A DNA stretch of 64,000 bases from Mucilaginibacter empetricola (GCF_024808665.1 NZ_JANUBZ010000001.1:682001-746000), one strand, 5' to 3'; counted from the stretch's first letter, positions 29,472-37,886 are shown. Numbers and translations are program-made. Notes: generated from the sequence alone by a model not told the origin.

Positions 29472-30520
29472 ACAAAACAGTGCTGATCATTGAAGACAAT
29501 AATGATATCCGCGAGAATATCTTTGAAATACTGCAATTGGCAGACTATATCGTTTATGAGGCCCAAAACGGCAAAGCCGGTGTGGAACTTGCAATTAAGC
29601 ATAAGCCCGATATTATCCTGTGCGATATCATGATGCCCGAACTCGACGGCTATGGCGTATTGTATATACTGAACAAAAATCCGGAAACCGCAAATATTCC
29701 GTTTATTTTCCTGACCGCAAGGGCGGAAAGGCTCGATCTCCGAAAGGGAATGGAAATGGGCGCTGATGATTACCTGACCAAGCCCTTTGACGATATGGAA
29801 CTTTTAAACGCCATTGAAATCAGGCTTAAAAAAAAGGTTGCCCAGCAGGATTTTTACAGCAAATCCCTGGACCGCCTGAGCAGCCTGATATCCAACAAGG
29901 ACGGCCTTGCCGAACTGAAAAAGATCATCCAGGAGCGCCGCACCAGGCAATTCAAAAAGGGACAGGTCATTTATTATGAGGGGGATAAAGGTGCTGTCCT
30001 GAACTTACTGATCAGCGGGAAGGCAAAAAGCGTTAAACTCGCTACAGACGGACGTGAACTGATGACCGGGATTTACGCGCCCGATGACTATATGGGTATC
30101 AACTCCATGCTATTAAACGAGGCGCATTCAGATACCGCGACCGCGATGGAAGACAGCCTGGTTTGCCTGATCCCCAGGGAGCAACTGGAAGAATTAATGA
30201 ACCGTTATCCCGACGTGGCAAGGGAGTTTATAAAACTGCTGGCTAAGGACGTCAAGGACAAGGAAGAGCACCTCCTGCAGATGGCCTACAACTCTGTAAG
30301 AAAAAAAATGGCTGATGCGATGATCCGCTTGCAAAAACAGCAAAATGAAGGAGATGAGGGATTTAAGATCACCCGCGAAGACTTGGCCGCCATGACCGGG
30401 ATGGCCACCGAAACGGTTAGCCGAACGCTGTCAGATTTCAAGGATGAAGGATTGATCGAAAAGAAAGGCAGCGTTATCAAGGTGATCAACTTCGAAAGCC
30501 TGCTAAAAATGAAAAACTAA
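29468..30520 (+). CDS. Receiver domain fused to Crp/Fnr-type transcription factor
   Basis: A 350-residue protein in three parts. First is a CheY-like receiver (1-120; phospho-acceptor Asp53, Thr83, Lys105). Next is a cyclic-nucleotide-binding-like beta-roll (about 155-245, with YYEGDKGAVLNLLISGKAK). Last is an HTH_Crp domain (280-345) whose recognition helix reads TETVSRTLSDF. The E-x2-S-R pattern (Glu315, Ser318, Arg319) is that of Fnr/FixK proteins, which read TGA-N6-TCA half-sites, exactly the operator found eleven times here. No Fnr-type N-terminal cysteines, so sensing is left to the partner kinase. It looks like a FixJ receiver and FixK in one chain. Confidence 0.92.
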   Translation: MNKTVLIIEDNNDIRENIFEILQLADYIVYEAQNGKAGVELAIKHKPDIILCDIMMPELDGYGVLYILNKNPETANIPFIFLTARAERLDLRKGMEMGADDYLTKPFDDMELLNAIEIRLKKKVAQQDFYSKSLDRLSSLISNKDGLAELKKIIQERRTRQFKKGQVIYYEGDKGAVLNLLISGKAKSVKLATDGRELMTGIYAPDDYMGINSMLLNEAHSDTATAMEDSLVCLIPREQLEELMNRYPDVAREFIKLLAKDVKDKEEHLLQMAYNSVRKKMADAMIRLQKQQNEGDEGFKITREDLAAMTGMATETVSRTLSDFKDEGLIEKKGSVIKVINFESLLKMKN

Positions 30521-30524
30521 GCCA

Positions 30525-32489
30525 ATGTTAATGAACAGCTCAGGCGCGGACCATCACGCAATGATGATCGCCGACTTTAAAAAACGTTTTTATGTAGTAG
30601 TTATCCTAACGGCTCCTATTATGTTATTATCAGGAATGATACAGCAGTTTTTAGGTCTGCACTGGCAATTTACCGGCTCATCCTATATTTTGTTTTCACT
30701 TTCCTCTATCGTGTTTGTTTATGGCGGCTGGCCCTTTCTAACCGGGCTGGTTGACGAAGTGAAAGCGAAAACCCCTGGGATGATGTTCCTGATCGGCTTT
30801 GCCATAACTGTTGCGTATAGCTATAGCACAGCTATCGTATTCGGGCTGAAAGGAATGGATTTTTTTTGGGAATTGGATACTTTGATCCTGGTCATGCTGT
30901 TGGGGCATTGGATCGAAATGAGATCAGTAACCGGTGCATCAAAAGATCTCGAGTTACTGGTTGCTTTGATGCCCGATAACGCCCATCTTGTTTTTGGAAA
31001 TGATACAAAAGAAGTAAAAACGGATACCCTGAAAGAAAATGACCTGATATTAATTAAACCCGGTGAAAAAGTAGCAGCGGACGGAGTTATTTCGGATGGG
31101 GAAAGCTACCTGAATGAGAGTATGTTAACCGGAGAGTCAAAACCCGTGAAAAAAGTTACCGGGGATAAAGTGATCGCAGGTTCTATAAACGGAAATAGTG
31201 CTTTTAAAGTCAGGGTTTCCCATGCCGCTAAGGACTCTTTTCTGTCCCAGGTTGTCAAGCTGGTGAGCGATGCGCAGCAGTCAAAATCACAAACACAATT
31301 GCTGGCGGATACGGCAGCGAAATGGTTGACCATTATTGCGCTGGTTAGCGGGATATCCACCTTTTTATATTGGTATTTGACAGGGCAATCTCTGGCTTTT
31401 GCTATGGAAAGAATGGTGACCGTTATCGTCATCTGCTGCCCCCACGCGTTGGGCCTGGCGGTGCCGCTCGTCGTTGCCAAATCGACAACTTTATCAGCTA
31501 AACATGGTTTACTGATAAAGAACCGGACCGCATTTGAAAATTCGAGAAAGATAACAACAGTGGTTTTCGATAAAACGGGAACGCTAACTATTGGAAAGTT
31601 CGAAGTATCTGCTGTAATTTCGCTTGAAAAGACATTGAAAGAGAATGATATCCTAACGTTGGCTGCGGCCCCGGAACAAAATTCAGAGCACCCCATTGCC
31701 ACGGGTATCCTCCAAAAGATAAAAGAACTGAAGATCATAGCTCCCACAGTAACACATTTTAAAGCCATAACCGGTCAGGGCGTTGAAGGTACTGTAAACG
31801 GTAAGAAGATTTTAGTGGTCAGCCCGGGCTACCTTAAAGCAAATAAGGTAGCGCTTCCCGACGGGTTTACGACAAATGACACAGACACAGTCGTATTTGT
31901 GATTATCGGCGATCAGCTTTCCGGTTATGTCGCCTTATCTGACCGGATAAGGCCGGAATCAGCGGCAGCCATTGACGCCTTGAAAAAGGAAAATATCAAA
32001 TCCATTTTACTGACAGGAGATAACAAAAAGGTAGCGGCAAGTGTCAGCAAAACCTTAGGTATGGATAGCTTTATTTCCGAAGTATTACCCGGTCAGAAAC
32101 TGGATAAGATCAAAGAACTCCAAGAGAAAGGAGAGTTTGTCGCAATGACGGGTGATGGCGTGAATGATGCGCCTGCGCTTGCACAGGCGGACATTGGCAT
32201 CGCAGTCGGTTCAGGAAGTGACATAGCCGCAGAAACAGCCGGCATTATACTGGTGAACAGTGATCCGAACGATGTTGTCAGCTTGATCCGCTTTGGCAAA
32301 GCAACACACAGAAAGATGGTTCAGAACCTGATCTGGGCCACCGGCTACAATGTCATTGCGCTGCCATTGGCGGCAGGCGTTCTATATAACTACGGAATAT
32401 TGCTCAATCCTGCCGCAGGTGCAGCACTAATGGCGCTGAGCACCATCGTCGTGGCCGTTAATGCCAGCTTTCTAAAAGTAAAACCCTAA
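30525..32489 (+). CDS. copB: CPH-type (P1B-3, CopB-like) heavy-metal ATPase
   Basis: A 654-residue P1B-type ATPase. It has the actuator loop LTGESKPVKK, phosphorylation site DKTGT, hinge GDGVNDAPAL, and the transmembrane metal motif CPH (Cys305-His307). CPH together with NVIALPLAAG and the final-helix pattern ALSTIVVAVNASF marks the CopB-like group, associated with copper (possibly Cu2+ or Ag+) export. The N-terminus has only a short His-containing tail (DHHAMM) and no HMA domains. It starts 4 bp after the receiver-Crp gene, so it is in the sensor operon, a position recalling fixI near fixLJ/fixK, although FixI has a CPC motif. Confidence 0.88.
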   Translation: MLMNSSGADHHAMMIADFKKRFYVVVILTAPIMLLSGMIQQFLGLHWQFTGSSYILFSLSSIVFVYGGWPFLTGLVDEVKAKTPGMMFLIGFAITVAYSYSTAIVFGLKGMDFFWELDTLILVMLLGHWIEMRSVTGASKDLELLVALMPDNAHLVFGNDTKEVKTDTLKENDLILIKPGEKVAADGVISDGESYLNESMLTGESKPVKKVTGDKVIAGSINGNSAFKVRVSHAAKDSFLSQVVKLVSDAQQSKSQTQLLADTAAKWLTIIALVSGISTFLYWYLTGQSLAFAMERMVTVIVICCPHALGLAVPLVVAKSTTLSAKHGLLIKNRTAFENSRKITTVVFDKTGTLTIGKFEVSAVISLEKTLKENDILTLAAAPEQNSEHPIATGILQKIKELKIIAPTVTHFKAITGQGVEGTVNGKKILVVSPGYLKANKVALPDGFTTNDTDTVVFVIIGDQLSGYVALSDRIRPESAAAIDALKKENIKSILLTGDNKKVAASVSKTLGMDSFISEVLPGQKLDKIKELQEKGEFVAMTGDGVNDAPALAQADIGIAVGSGSDIAAETAGIILVNSDPNDVVSLIRFGKATHRKMVQNLIWATGYNVIALPLAAGVLYNYGILLNPAAGAALMALSTIVVAVNASFLKVKP

Positions 32490-32512
32490 AAAATCTGGGT
32501 TTAACGAAAAAC

Positions 32513-32546
32513 TGACCAGGATCATTTTTATAGCTGACTCCGCTCA
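32513..32546 (+). promoter_or_regulatory. Tandem Crp/Fnr-type operator upstream of ldhA
   Basis: TGACCAGGATCA (32513) and TGACTCCGCTCA (32535), 22 bp apart with spacer TTTTTATAGC. Both sites are full TGA-N6-TCA. It ends 50 bp before the dehydrogenase ATG and starts 23 bp after the ATPase stop. Confidence 0.75.
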
Positions 32547-32596
32547 TCCTTATCCGCGGCCGTTAACGGTAATTTCGATGAATAAATACTTCACCA

Positions 32597-33577
32597 ATGA
32601 AAGTGGTAGCTTATAGCATCAAACCCTTCGAAAAAGAATACCTGGCTATCGCCAATCAGAAAAGGCACGACATTACTTTAATATCGAATGCCCTTAGTCT
32701 GGATACTGCCTCTTATGCAGCGGGTAAAGAAGCCGTGATCGTCGCTACCAATGATGATGTTTCAGGTAAAGTTATAGACAAATTAGCCCTGTTGGGCGTT
32801 AAATATATCATTACCCGTTCTACCGGGACGGACCAGATCGATAAAGCCGCGGCGGCGCGGCAGGACATTAAATGGTCTAATGTGCCTTATTATGCTCCCC
32901 AGGCGATAGCTGAACATGCTGTAGCGCTGGCTCTTGCGTTGAGCCGTCACCTGGTAGAGGCAGACCGCGACAGTCATCATTTTGATTTCAGGAACGACAA
33001 TCTCATCGGGTTTAATTTTTCCGGGAAAACGGTAGGCTTGATCGGTTTGGGCCATACTGGGCTGGCAGTTGCCAGCATCTATAAGGGTATGGGCTGCAGA
33101 GTGATCGCTTTTGATCCTGCTTTTCCCAAAAATGCCCCGGAGATCGAAGAGGTTACTTTGGAAGAGCTACTGACTGGTGCCGATATCATATCGTTACATC
33201 TACCTTTATCGGTATCGAGCAGGCACCTGATCAATAAGACGACGCTGTACCAAATGAAAGATGGCGTAATGCTGATCAATACCTCCAGGGGGGCCATCAT
33301 CAAAACGGTTGACGCCATTACCGCTTTGGAAAAAGGCAAACTGGGTTACCTCGGATTGGATGTTTATGAATTTGAAAAGGGCCTCTTTTATGAAGATCAT
33401 GAACACGATGCCCATAAAGATCCTTTACTTGAAAAATTAATGAATAACAAAAATGTCCTGATCACACCCCATCAGGCATATCTGACCAGGGAAGCACTCC
33501 AGGGAATTGCAGATCAGACCATTAAAAACCTGGATATGTTTAGTGAAACTATAACTCCTCTAATCGCAGAATTATAA
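32597..33577 (+). CDS. ldhA: D-lactate dehydrogenase-like 2-hydroxyacid dehydrogenase
   Basis: A 326-residue NAD-dependent D-2-hydroxyacid dehydrogenase, normal length. Cofactor motif GLIGLGHTGLAVASIYKGMG with Asp after the second strand, then SLHLPLSVSSRHLI, the catalytic Arg in NTSRGAIIKT, the Glu in GLDVYEFEKG, and the catalytic His in LITPHQAYLT. The tail matches fermentative LdhA. It would convert pyruvate and NADH to D-lactate. Own Crp/Fnr-type operator upstream; followed after 14 bp by a small unknown gene. Confidence 0.92.
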   Translation: MKVVAYSIKPFEKEYLAIANQKRHDITLISNALSLDTASYAAGKEAVIVATNDDVSGKVIDKLALLGVKYIITRSTGTDQIDKAAAARQDIKWSNVPYYAPQAIAEHAVALALALSRHLVEADRDSHHFDFRNDNLIGFNFSGKTVGLIGLGHTGLAVASIYKGMGCRVIAFDPAFPKNAPEIEEVTLEELLTGADIISLHLPLSVSSRHLINKTTLYQMKDGVMLINTSRGAIIKTVDAITALEKGKLGYLGLDVYEFEKGLFYEDHEHDAHKDPLLEKLMNNKNVLITPHQAYLTREALQGIADQTIKNLDMFSETITPLIAEL

Positions 33578-33591
33578 TCTAAATAATCTAT

Positions 33592-33885
33592 ATGACCATC
33601 ATTAAAAATGTAACAGCGCTCTCCGCAGAGAACATCTACTTGCTGTTAAAAAAGGACTTTACCGACTATATCAATCATCAACTGGATTCCAACCTCAGCA
33701 TTGACTTCGCACATGTCTATGATGTGATCAATGTGTTGTTCCCGGAAGTTATCGAAGGTACAGCTTTGACCGTTACAGTTACCGGGGAGGAAATTACTGT
33801 CTCCGATAATGCCAGGGGTGCAGTTTATAATACTGAATTGCTGGAAAAACACCTGGTAGATTTCATCACGCGGACGTGTAGCTGA
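33592..33885 (+). CDS. Small protein of unknown function downstream of ldhA
   Basis: A 97-residue soluble protein, mixed alpha/beta, no signal peptide, no recognised family. It follows ldhA closely and is likely co-transcribed. The TGA stop at 33883-33885 is directly followed in the same frame by 35 more sense codons beginning TTG GCA AAG, ending at a TAA near 33993, so an older longer protein or readthrough cannot be excluded. Confidence 0.65.
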   Translation: MTIIKNVTALSAENIYLLLKKDFTDYINHQLDSNLSIDFAHVYDVINVLFPEVIEGTALTVTVTGEEITVSDNARGAVYNTELLEKHLVDFITRTCS

Positions 33886-34064
33886 TTGGCAAAGGCGCTG
33901 ATCAGTGTTAGTGAAGAAGTATTGGGTTTACGACCGGAGCTGCTTAATTTGGTATTCACCCCGCGTGCAGGTGAAATATGTATCATCTCTTAATGAGGGG
34001 TTAAGCGAAGACTGGAAACCTGATGAAGCCTAAAATCATCAACTCACAACATGGTTTTTTTAGC

Positions 34065-34092
34065 AAAGGGGTTTGAGCGATCAGGCCCCTTT
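34065..34092. terminator. Hairpin between the ldhA unit and yoaK
   Basis: AAAGGGG (34065-34071) pairs with CCCCTTT (34086-34092) around a 14-base loop, followed on the plus strand by CTTACTTTT. It overlaps the last codons of the convergent yoaK gene. It could stop the ldhA transcript; the U-run is poor. Confidence 0.4.
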
Positions 34093-34827
34093 CTTACTTT
34101 TAGTTGGGTATTGTAACCGGTGGAAAAGGTGCGTCATCCTGATCCTGAAAATATCCGAAAGCAGCGTGAATATCAAAATAGCGACCGGTACGAGAAAGGC
34201 ATGAAATCGAAAGCAGCGGAACAGATAAGCGCCCGCTAATGCACCACAGAGGAAAAAGAAGATGATGGCACACCTGAGTTTTATTCGCGTTTGCAGGGCA
34301 GCCTTCTCTGGAGTGTTTTGCTGCAGGACCTGGGCCAGCTCTATTCCCAGGTCAGTGAAAGTTCCGGTAAGGTGCGTGGTACGCACCACGGAGCCTGAAA
34401 CGATAGAGACCAGCGAATTTTGCATACCCATCGCAAACAGTAAGCTCCCGGCAAAGAGTTCTTTTGAAACTAAACTATGATCGTAGCGGGTACCCGTTAG
34501 GGATACGGTTAAGAGTATTCCGGCTTCGATCAATATCGGAATAACATAAGAATAGCGCTGGTTACGCCCCAGCCGGGAAACGATAAGGCTGGATATAAAA
34601 GCACCGGCTAAAAACAGGAACATCCATAGTGCCACAACCCTTGCCGTCTTCCAGTCCTCCATGGCGATCCGTTCGGCGAAAAGTGCGGCGTGACCCGTTA
34701 CGTTAGTCGTCAACACGGCAAACGCCAGGAAGCCCGCTGCATTCACAAAACCTGCCGTTATGCCAAGCAATGTCGCCAGTTTAACATTATGGCCATAGGT
34801 TCTTTTTGTACCCAGGTGCCTTAACAT
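34081..34827 (-). CDS. YoaK/DUF1275 family membrane protein
   Basis: A 248-residue protein with six predicted helices. The DUF1275 pattern is clear: TAGFVNAAGFLAFAVLTTNVTGHAA near the N-terminus, ALWMFLFLAGAFISSLIV, AMGMQNSLVSIVSGSVVRTTHLTGTFTDLGIELAQ in the middle. Function in bacteria is not established. No Crp/Fnr-type operator is seen; an 18-bp perfect palindrome lies 12 bp before the start codon. Confidence 0.88.
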   Translation of the reverse strand: MLRHLGTKRTYGHNVKLATLLGITAGFVNAAGFLAFAVLTTNVTGHAALFAERIAMEDWKTARVVALWMFLFLAGAFISSLIVSRLGRNQRYSYVIPILIEAGILLTVSLTGTRYDHSLVSKELFAGSLLFAMGMQNSLVSIVSGSVVRTTHLTGTFTDLGIELAQVLQQNTPEKAALQTRIKLRCAIIFFFLCGALAGAYLFRCFRFHAFLVPVAILIFTLLSDIFRIRMTHLFHRLQYPTKSKKGA

Positions 34828-34838
34828 GCGCTTGTAAG

Positions 34839-34856
34839 GGTAAGCGTACGCTTACC
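34839..34856. repeat. 18-bp perfect palindrome before yoaK
   Basis: GGTAAGCGTACGCTTACC reads the same on both strands. It sits 12 bp upstream of the yoaK start codon (minus strand), so it may be an operator of a dimeric repressor covering the promoter or translation start. There is no T-run on either side, which argues against a terminator. Confidence 0.55.
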
Positions 34857-34911
34857 TTCATTTTTTCTTCTAAAATATCGGCGAGAATAAATAGTTGTTG
34901 TGATCACTTGT

Positions 34912-36234
34912 TTACTTGTTTTTAGCACTTAAGCCCAGCGCCAGGGTGTTGGTGACATTGTATAGCTTCATTTCCAGGTTTTGATCCAGCTGGTAAACAT
35001 CATTATACATCACGAGGACACCTTCATCCACGGCGCAGGTAATATAGGTTACTTTAAAAGGTATTTTTTGCTTTAAGACAAATTTCCGCACTTCATTTTT
35101 CTTCAGGGCTTTAGCGATCAAAGGAACACTTTTAAGGTTGCCGTCATTGACCAGCAGCATCGCTGCCAGCTTTTGCGCGTGTTCAACATTCAATGTTCCG
35201 TTACTCACAGCCCGGTCTTCCTGTTTAAAAGACGACTGTTCAGGGGTATTTCCAAGATAAATTCCCGCTCTGTTATAAAAAGTGAAGTAGATTCGCCTGG
35301 AGGACGCACTCCAGCCTTTTGATATTTGGATGGTGTTAATCGCACTCTCCAATGAAGCGGTCGGGGTAGCAGGATTTCCAGCTAAAACCCGGAACTGATA
35401 AATGGTATCCGGCCGGTGGAATTCAAGCATAAAAGAAGGGATGTTTACTGCGATATAGGTGACGTTATCGTTTTCTGACCAACGCAGGCGTTCCATATTA
35501 ATGGCCATTTTTTTAATATCTGACTCAGGGAACTCATAGTTGTCACCGGTATATACGCCGGTAATTAAATGCATATGATACTGAAGGTTGGTGTAAGCCT
35601 TTGCCTTCGGCTGTACATTTTCGATGGCACTCAAGAAATCTTCCTGATTTAAGGTACTTAAGGCATTTGCCAGTTCAAGATCCGCATGACAGCCATTAAA
35701 GTTCCCGGCATCCAATTTCTCAGGCGGAAAATTTGCATTAAGCTTTCCAAAATGCAGGTTATTGATCAGGGCGATCATCGCGTCAGTCAACAGGATATCA
35801 TAATCCGCCTTTTGGCTTTCGGTTACCTTTTCCGGGTGTTCGACCAGCAGGTGTAATTGGTCATAGGTCAGTTCCGCCGGATGATAGTCCGTTGGAATCA
35901 GACCGTATTGTACGACGCAATCCAGCAATAACATCGCATCCCAGTTATGCGTTTGTAACCTTTCCGGTGCTATCCATACCAGCTTATTGCCGTTTTTTGC
36001 ATAGAGCCGTTCCACCGAAAGCGGATAAAGCAAGCCCCCAGTTGTTTTAGCGGTTTGGATTGCCGAGATTACGGAGCTATCCGGCCAGGCAACAAGCGTG
36101 TATTTGGTTGTTGAATGTTGCGCAGCAGCTTTTGCTGCCCCTGAGATTTGCAGGAAAAAGAAGATAATGCCCATGATGACACCGACCTTTAATCCTAATT
36201 TTAAAAACGGAATTACTTTGATGGGCTTTTGCAT
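34912..36234 (-). CDS. L,D-transpeptidase-like protein lacking catalytic residues
   Basis: A 440-residue protein with an N-terminal membrane/signal helix (about 11-34), the scaffold domain of YcbB-type L,D-transpeptidases (SVERLYAKNGNKLVWIAPER; peptidoglycan-binding-like helices) and a YkuD-like domain (about 257-420). The usual active-site stretch IYLHDTP...RAxSHGCIRV is recognisable here as IYLGNTPE and RAVSNGTLNV. The His before DTP is Gly328, the SHGC His is Asn345, the catalytic Cys is Thr347 and the Arg is Asn349. It cannot work as a transpeptidase by the known mechanism and may act as a binding or regulatory paralogue in the periplasm. A tandem Crp/Fnr-type operator lies 50 bp upstream. 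Confidence 0.85.
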   Translation of the reverse strand: MQKPIKVIPFLKLGLKVGVIMGIIFFFLQISGAAKAAAQHSTTKYTLVAWPDSSVISAIQTAKTTGGLLYPLSVERLYAKNGNKLVWIAPERLQTHNWDAMLLLDCVVQYGLIPTDYHPAELTYDQLHLLVEHPEKVTESQKADYDILLTDAMIALINNLHFGKLNANFPPEKLDAGNFNGCHADLELANALSTLNQEDFLSAIENVQPKAKAYTNLQYHMHLITGVYTGDNYEFPESDIKKMAINMERLRWSENDNVTYIAVNIPSFMLEFHRPDTIYQFRVLAGNPATPTASLESAINTIQISKGWSASSRRIYFTFYNRAGIYLGNTPEQSSFKQEDRAVSNGTLNVEHAQKLAAMLLVNDGNLKSVPLIAKALKKNEVRKFVLKQKIPFKVTYITCAVDEGVLVMYNDVYQLDQNLEMKLYNVTNTLALGLSAKNK

Positions 36235-36284
36235 TTTCTTTTGATTAGCAATGCAAATGACCTGAATATCAGCCGGTTAAAGAA

Positions 36285-36318
36285 TGACAACAGTCATTAT
36301 AAAAACTGATCTAAAACA
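36285..36318 (-). promoter_or_regulatory. Tandem Crp/Fnr-type operator upstream of the transpeptidase-like gene
   Basis: TGACAACAGTCA (36285), a full palindrome, and TGATCTAAAACA (36307), 22 bp apart with spacer TTATAAAAAC. The outer site keeps only one half well. Confidence 0.7.
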
Positions 36319-36357
36319 TTCAGGTGGCAGCCTGTCCCGTACAGGTAAAGCATACCC

Positions 36358-37212
36358 TTAATCCTGAAAAATAAGCAAGGGAATACTAACCTGCCCCGCC
36401 ATTTTTTTGGTGTCGCTGCCGTGCAGCAGATCATCAAAAAAACCATGCCGCCGGTGCACCATCGCCAGCAAATCTACCTGCCCGTGCTCGCATAACCAGT
36501 CCAGACCCCTTTCTGTCCCCGCGTTTTTGACCATCCGGTAATAAATGTTTGGATAGTTGGCGGTTCCTGACAATTCTACTAAAAAGTTTTTGATCCAGTG
36601 CTCAAACTCCGGCGACTGGTACTTGCCGTCATAAACATGGGTTAGCAATATCTCCGCATTCAGTTGTTTGGCCAGCGGGATCAGGATATAGATAAATTTT
36701 AGGTCATCATCTGGATTTTTAAAATCGGTAGCAAAAGCGATCTTTTTGATCGGCGCGAACTTCGCTTTTGGCGGGATCAGGATTAAGGGCTTGTTCGTAC
36801 TGTCGATAACATTTTTGCAATGGTCTCCGAAAAGAAAAGAACTTAATCTCCCGCGGTGGTGGGTACCCATCAATATCAGATCAATATCCTGGCTTTTTAC
36901 AAAGTGGGCTACAGCATTGGTTACGGTACCCGCCTCGCTGGCAAAGGTTATCGCCGGCCTGAACGTTGCAGAATGATCATTTTGTTCCATGTGCGCTTTC
37001 AACCGTTTTAGCTCTTTTTCACTGTCCTCCAATAAGGTATCGCTTTCTTCCATCGGCAAGGCAACCATGCCGGACTGTGGTATTTCGGCGGGAACGATGA
37101 TGGCATTGCCCAACACGATATCTGCCTTTATTTGCTTTGCCAATTGATAGCCATATTCAGCCGCATGTTTCGCATCCGTCGTAAAATCAATTAAAAAGAG
37201 TACTTTTTTCAT
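36358..37212 (-). CDS. Universal stress protein, tandem UspA domains
   Basis: Two UspA domains in 284 residues. The frame extends to an ATG at 37257, but the ATG at 37212 gives MKKVLFLIDFTTDAKHAAEYGY, which matches the starts of the other two stress proteins and leaves the operator (37270-37303) at the usual distance of 57 bp. Domain one keeps the nucleotide-binding pattern LILMGTHHRGRLSSFLFGD, and domain two starts at KKIAFATDFKNPDDDL. It resembles the protein at 18515 more than the one at 22860. Confidence 0.9.
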   Translation of the reverse strand: MKKVLFLIDFTTDAKHAAEYGYQLAKQIKADIVLGNAIIVPAEIPQSGMVALPMEESDTLLEDSEKELKRLKAHMEQNDHSATFRPAITFASEAGTVTNAVAHFVKSQDIDLILMGTHHRGRLSSFLFGDHCKNVIDSTNKPLILIPPKAKFAPIKKIAFATDFKNPDDDLKFIYILIPLAKQLNAEILLTHVYDGKYQSPEFEHWIKNFLVELSGTANYPNIYYRMVKNAGTERGLDWLCEHGQVDLLAMVHRRHGFFDDLLHGSDTKKMAGQVSIPLLIFQD

Positions 37213-37269
37213 TTTTTGAGGTTGATGATTTACAATGGTAAAAATGATCAATCCCATGTGGCAAAATAA

Positions 37270-37303
37270 TGATGCCCGTCATTATTTAAGATGATTCTGC
37301 CCC
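37270..37303 (-). promoter_or_regulatory. Tandem Crp/Fnr-type operator upstream of the third Usp gene
   Basis: TGATGCCCGTCA (37270), intact, and TGATTCTGCCCC (37292), 22 bp apart with spacer TTATTTAAGA. The outer site has lost its second half. It lies between divergent genes and could in principle also serve the gene at 37448. Confidence 0.65.
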
Positions 37304-37447
37304 CGAAAAGGCTGCTTTTCGCTGTCCGTTTTTTTATTGGCTTCGTGATGATGATCATGGTGCTTTGTGCGGGATATCATTTTTTTCAGCCTTGGTGTAG
37401 CCGATTTTTGCAGGCGTAAAGAACAATTATTTCCTTTATTTATAACG

Positions 37448-37696
37448 ATGAGATTTCTCAGATTTAACTTTAATCATCCCATTAAGGGCAAAGCCTGCTT
37501 AATGCAGTTGTTGACCGTGAACCCTGTTATCAAAAATATAGTTGTGGATAGCAAACTCAGTAACCTGGTGGAGATTCCTATCCATGACTGTCGGTGTGGC
37601 AAATGGCGAATTATCCTGGACTGGGATCATGACGGCAGGGTTTTCACACACCAGGAAGATTTTGAGGTGCTGAAAAAGAGAAGAGTCCTGTTGTAA
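37448..37696 (+). CDS. Small protein of unknown function
   Basis: About 82 residues from the ATG at 37448 (MRFLRFNFNHPIKG); the frame is open further upstream, but that part looks non-coding. It contains HDCRCGKWRIILDWDHDGRVFTHQEDFEVLKKRRVLL, a compact charged C-terminal half with Cys-x-Cys. No family recognised. It lies between a Usp gene and the CheB-CheR hybrid gene. Confidence 0.5.
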   Translation: MRFLRFNFNHPIKGKACLMQLLTVNPVIKNIVVDSKLSNLVEIPIHDCRCGKWRIILDWDHDGRVFTHQEDFEVLKKRRVLL

Positions 37697-37886
37697 ACGG
37701 CCTTAAGTTAAGCGCATTATGAGCGCTTGTAACTTTGTTATAGGTTTTACCTACAGGATTAACTTTCCCCCCTTTTGTATAGCTTTATAAGACTTATTTT
37801 CAATATTTTAGTTATATCTTTGATAGTCTTTTTTACCTCTCTAAAAGAATTGCTACAATTCTAAATACGCTCTTTAAATTACTGAC

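Noticed and set aside
31106..31768. 220-codon antisense frame in the metal ATPase gene
   Set aside because: Opposite strand of the DKTGT and CPH region; no recognisable features and no start context.
37213..37257. Upstream ATG of the third Usp gene
   Set aside because: The extra 15 residues are unlike other Usp starts and the shorter form matches MKKxL-x2-DF and the normal operator distance.
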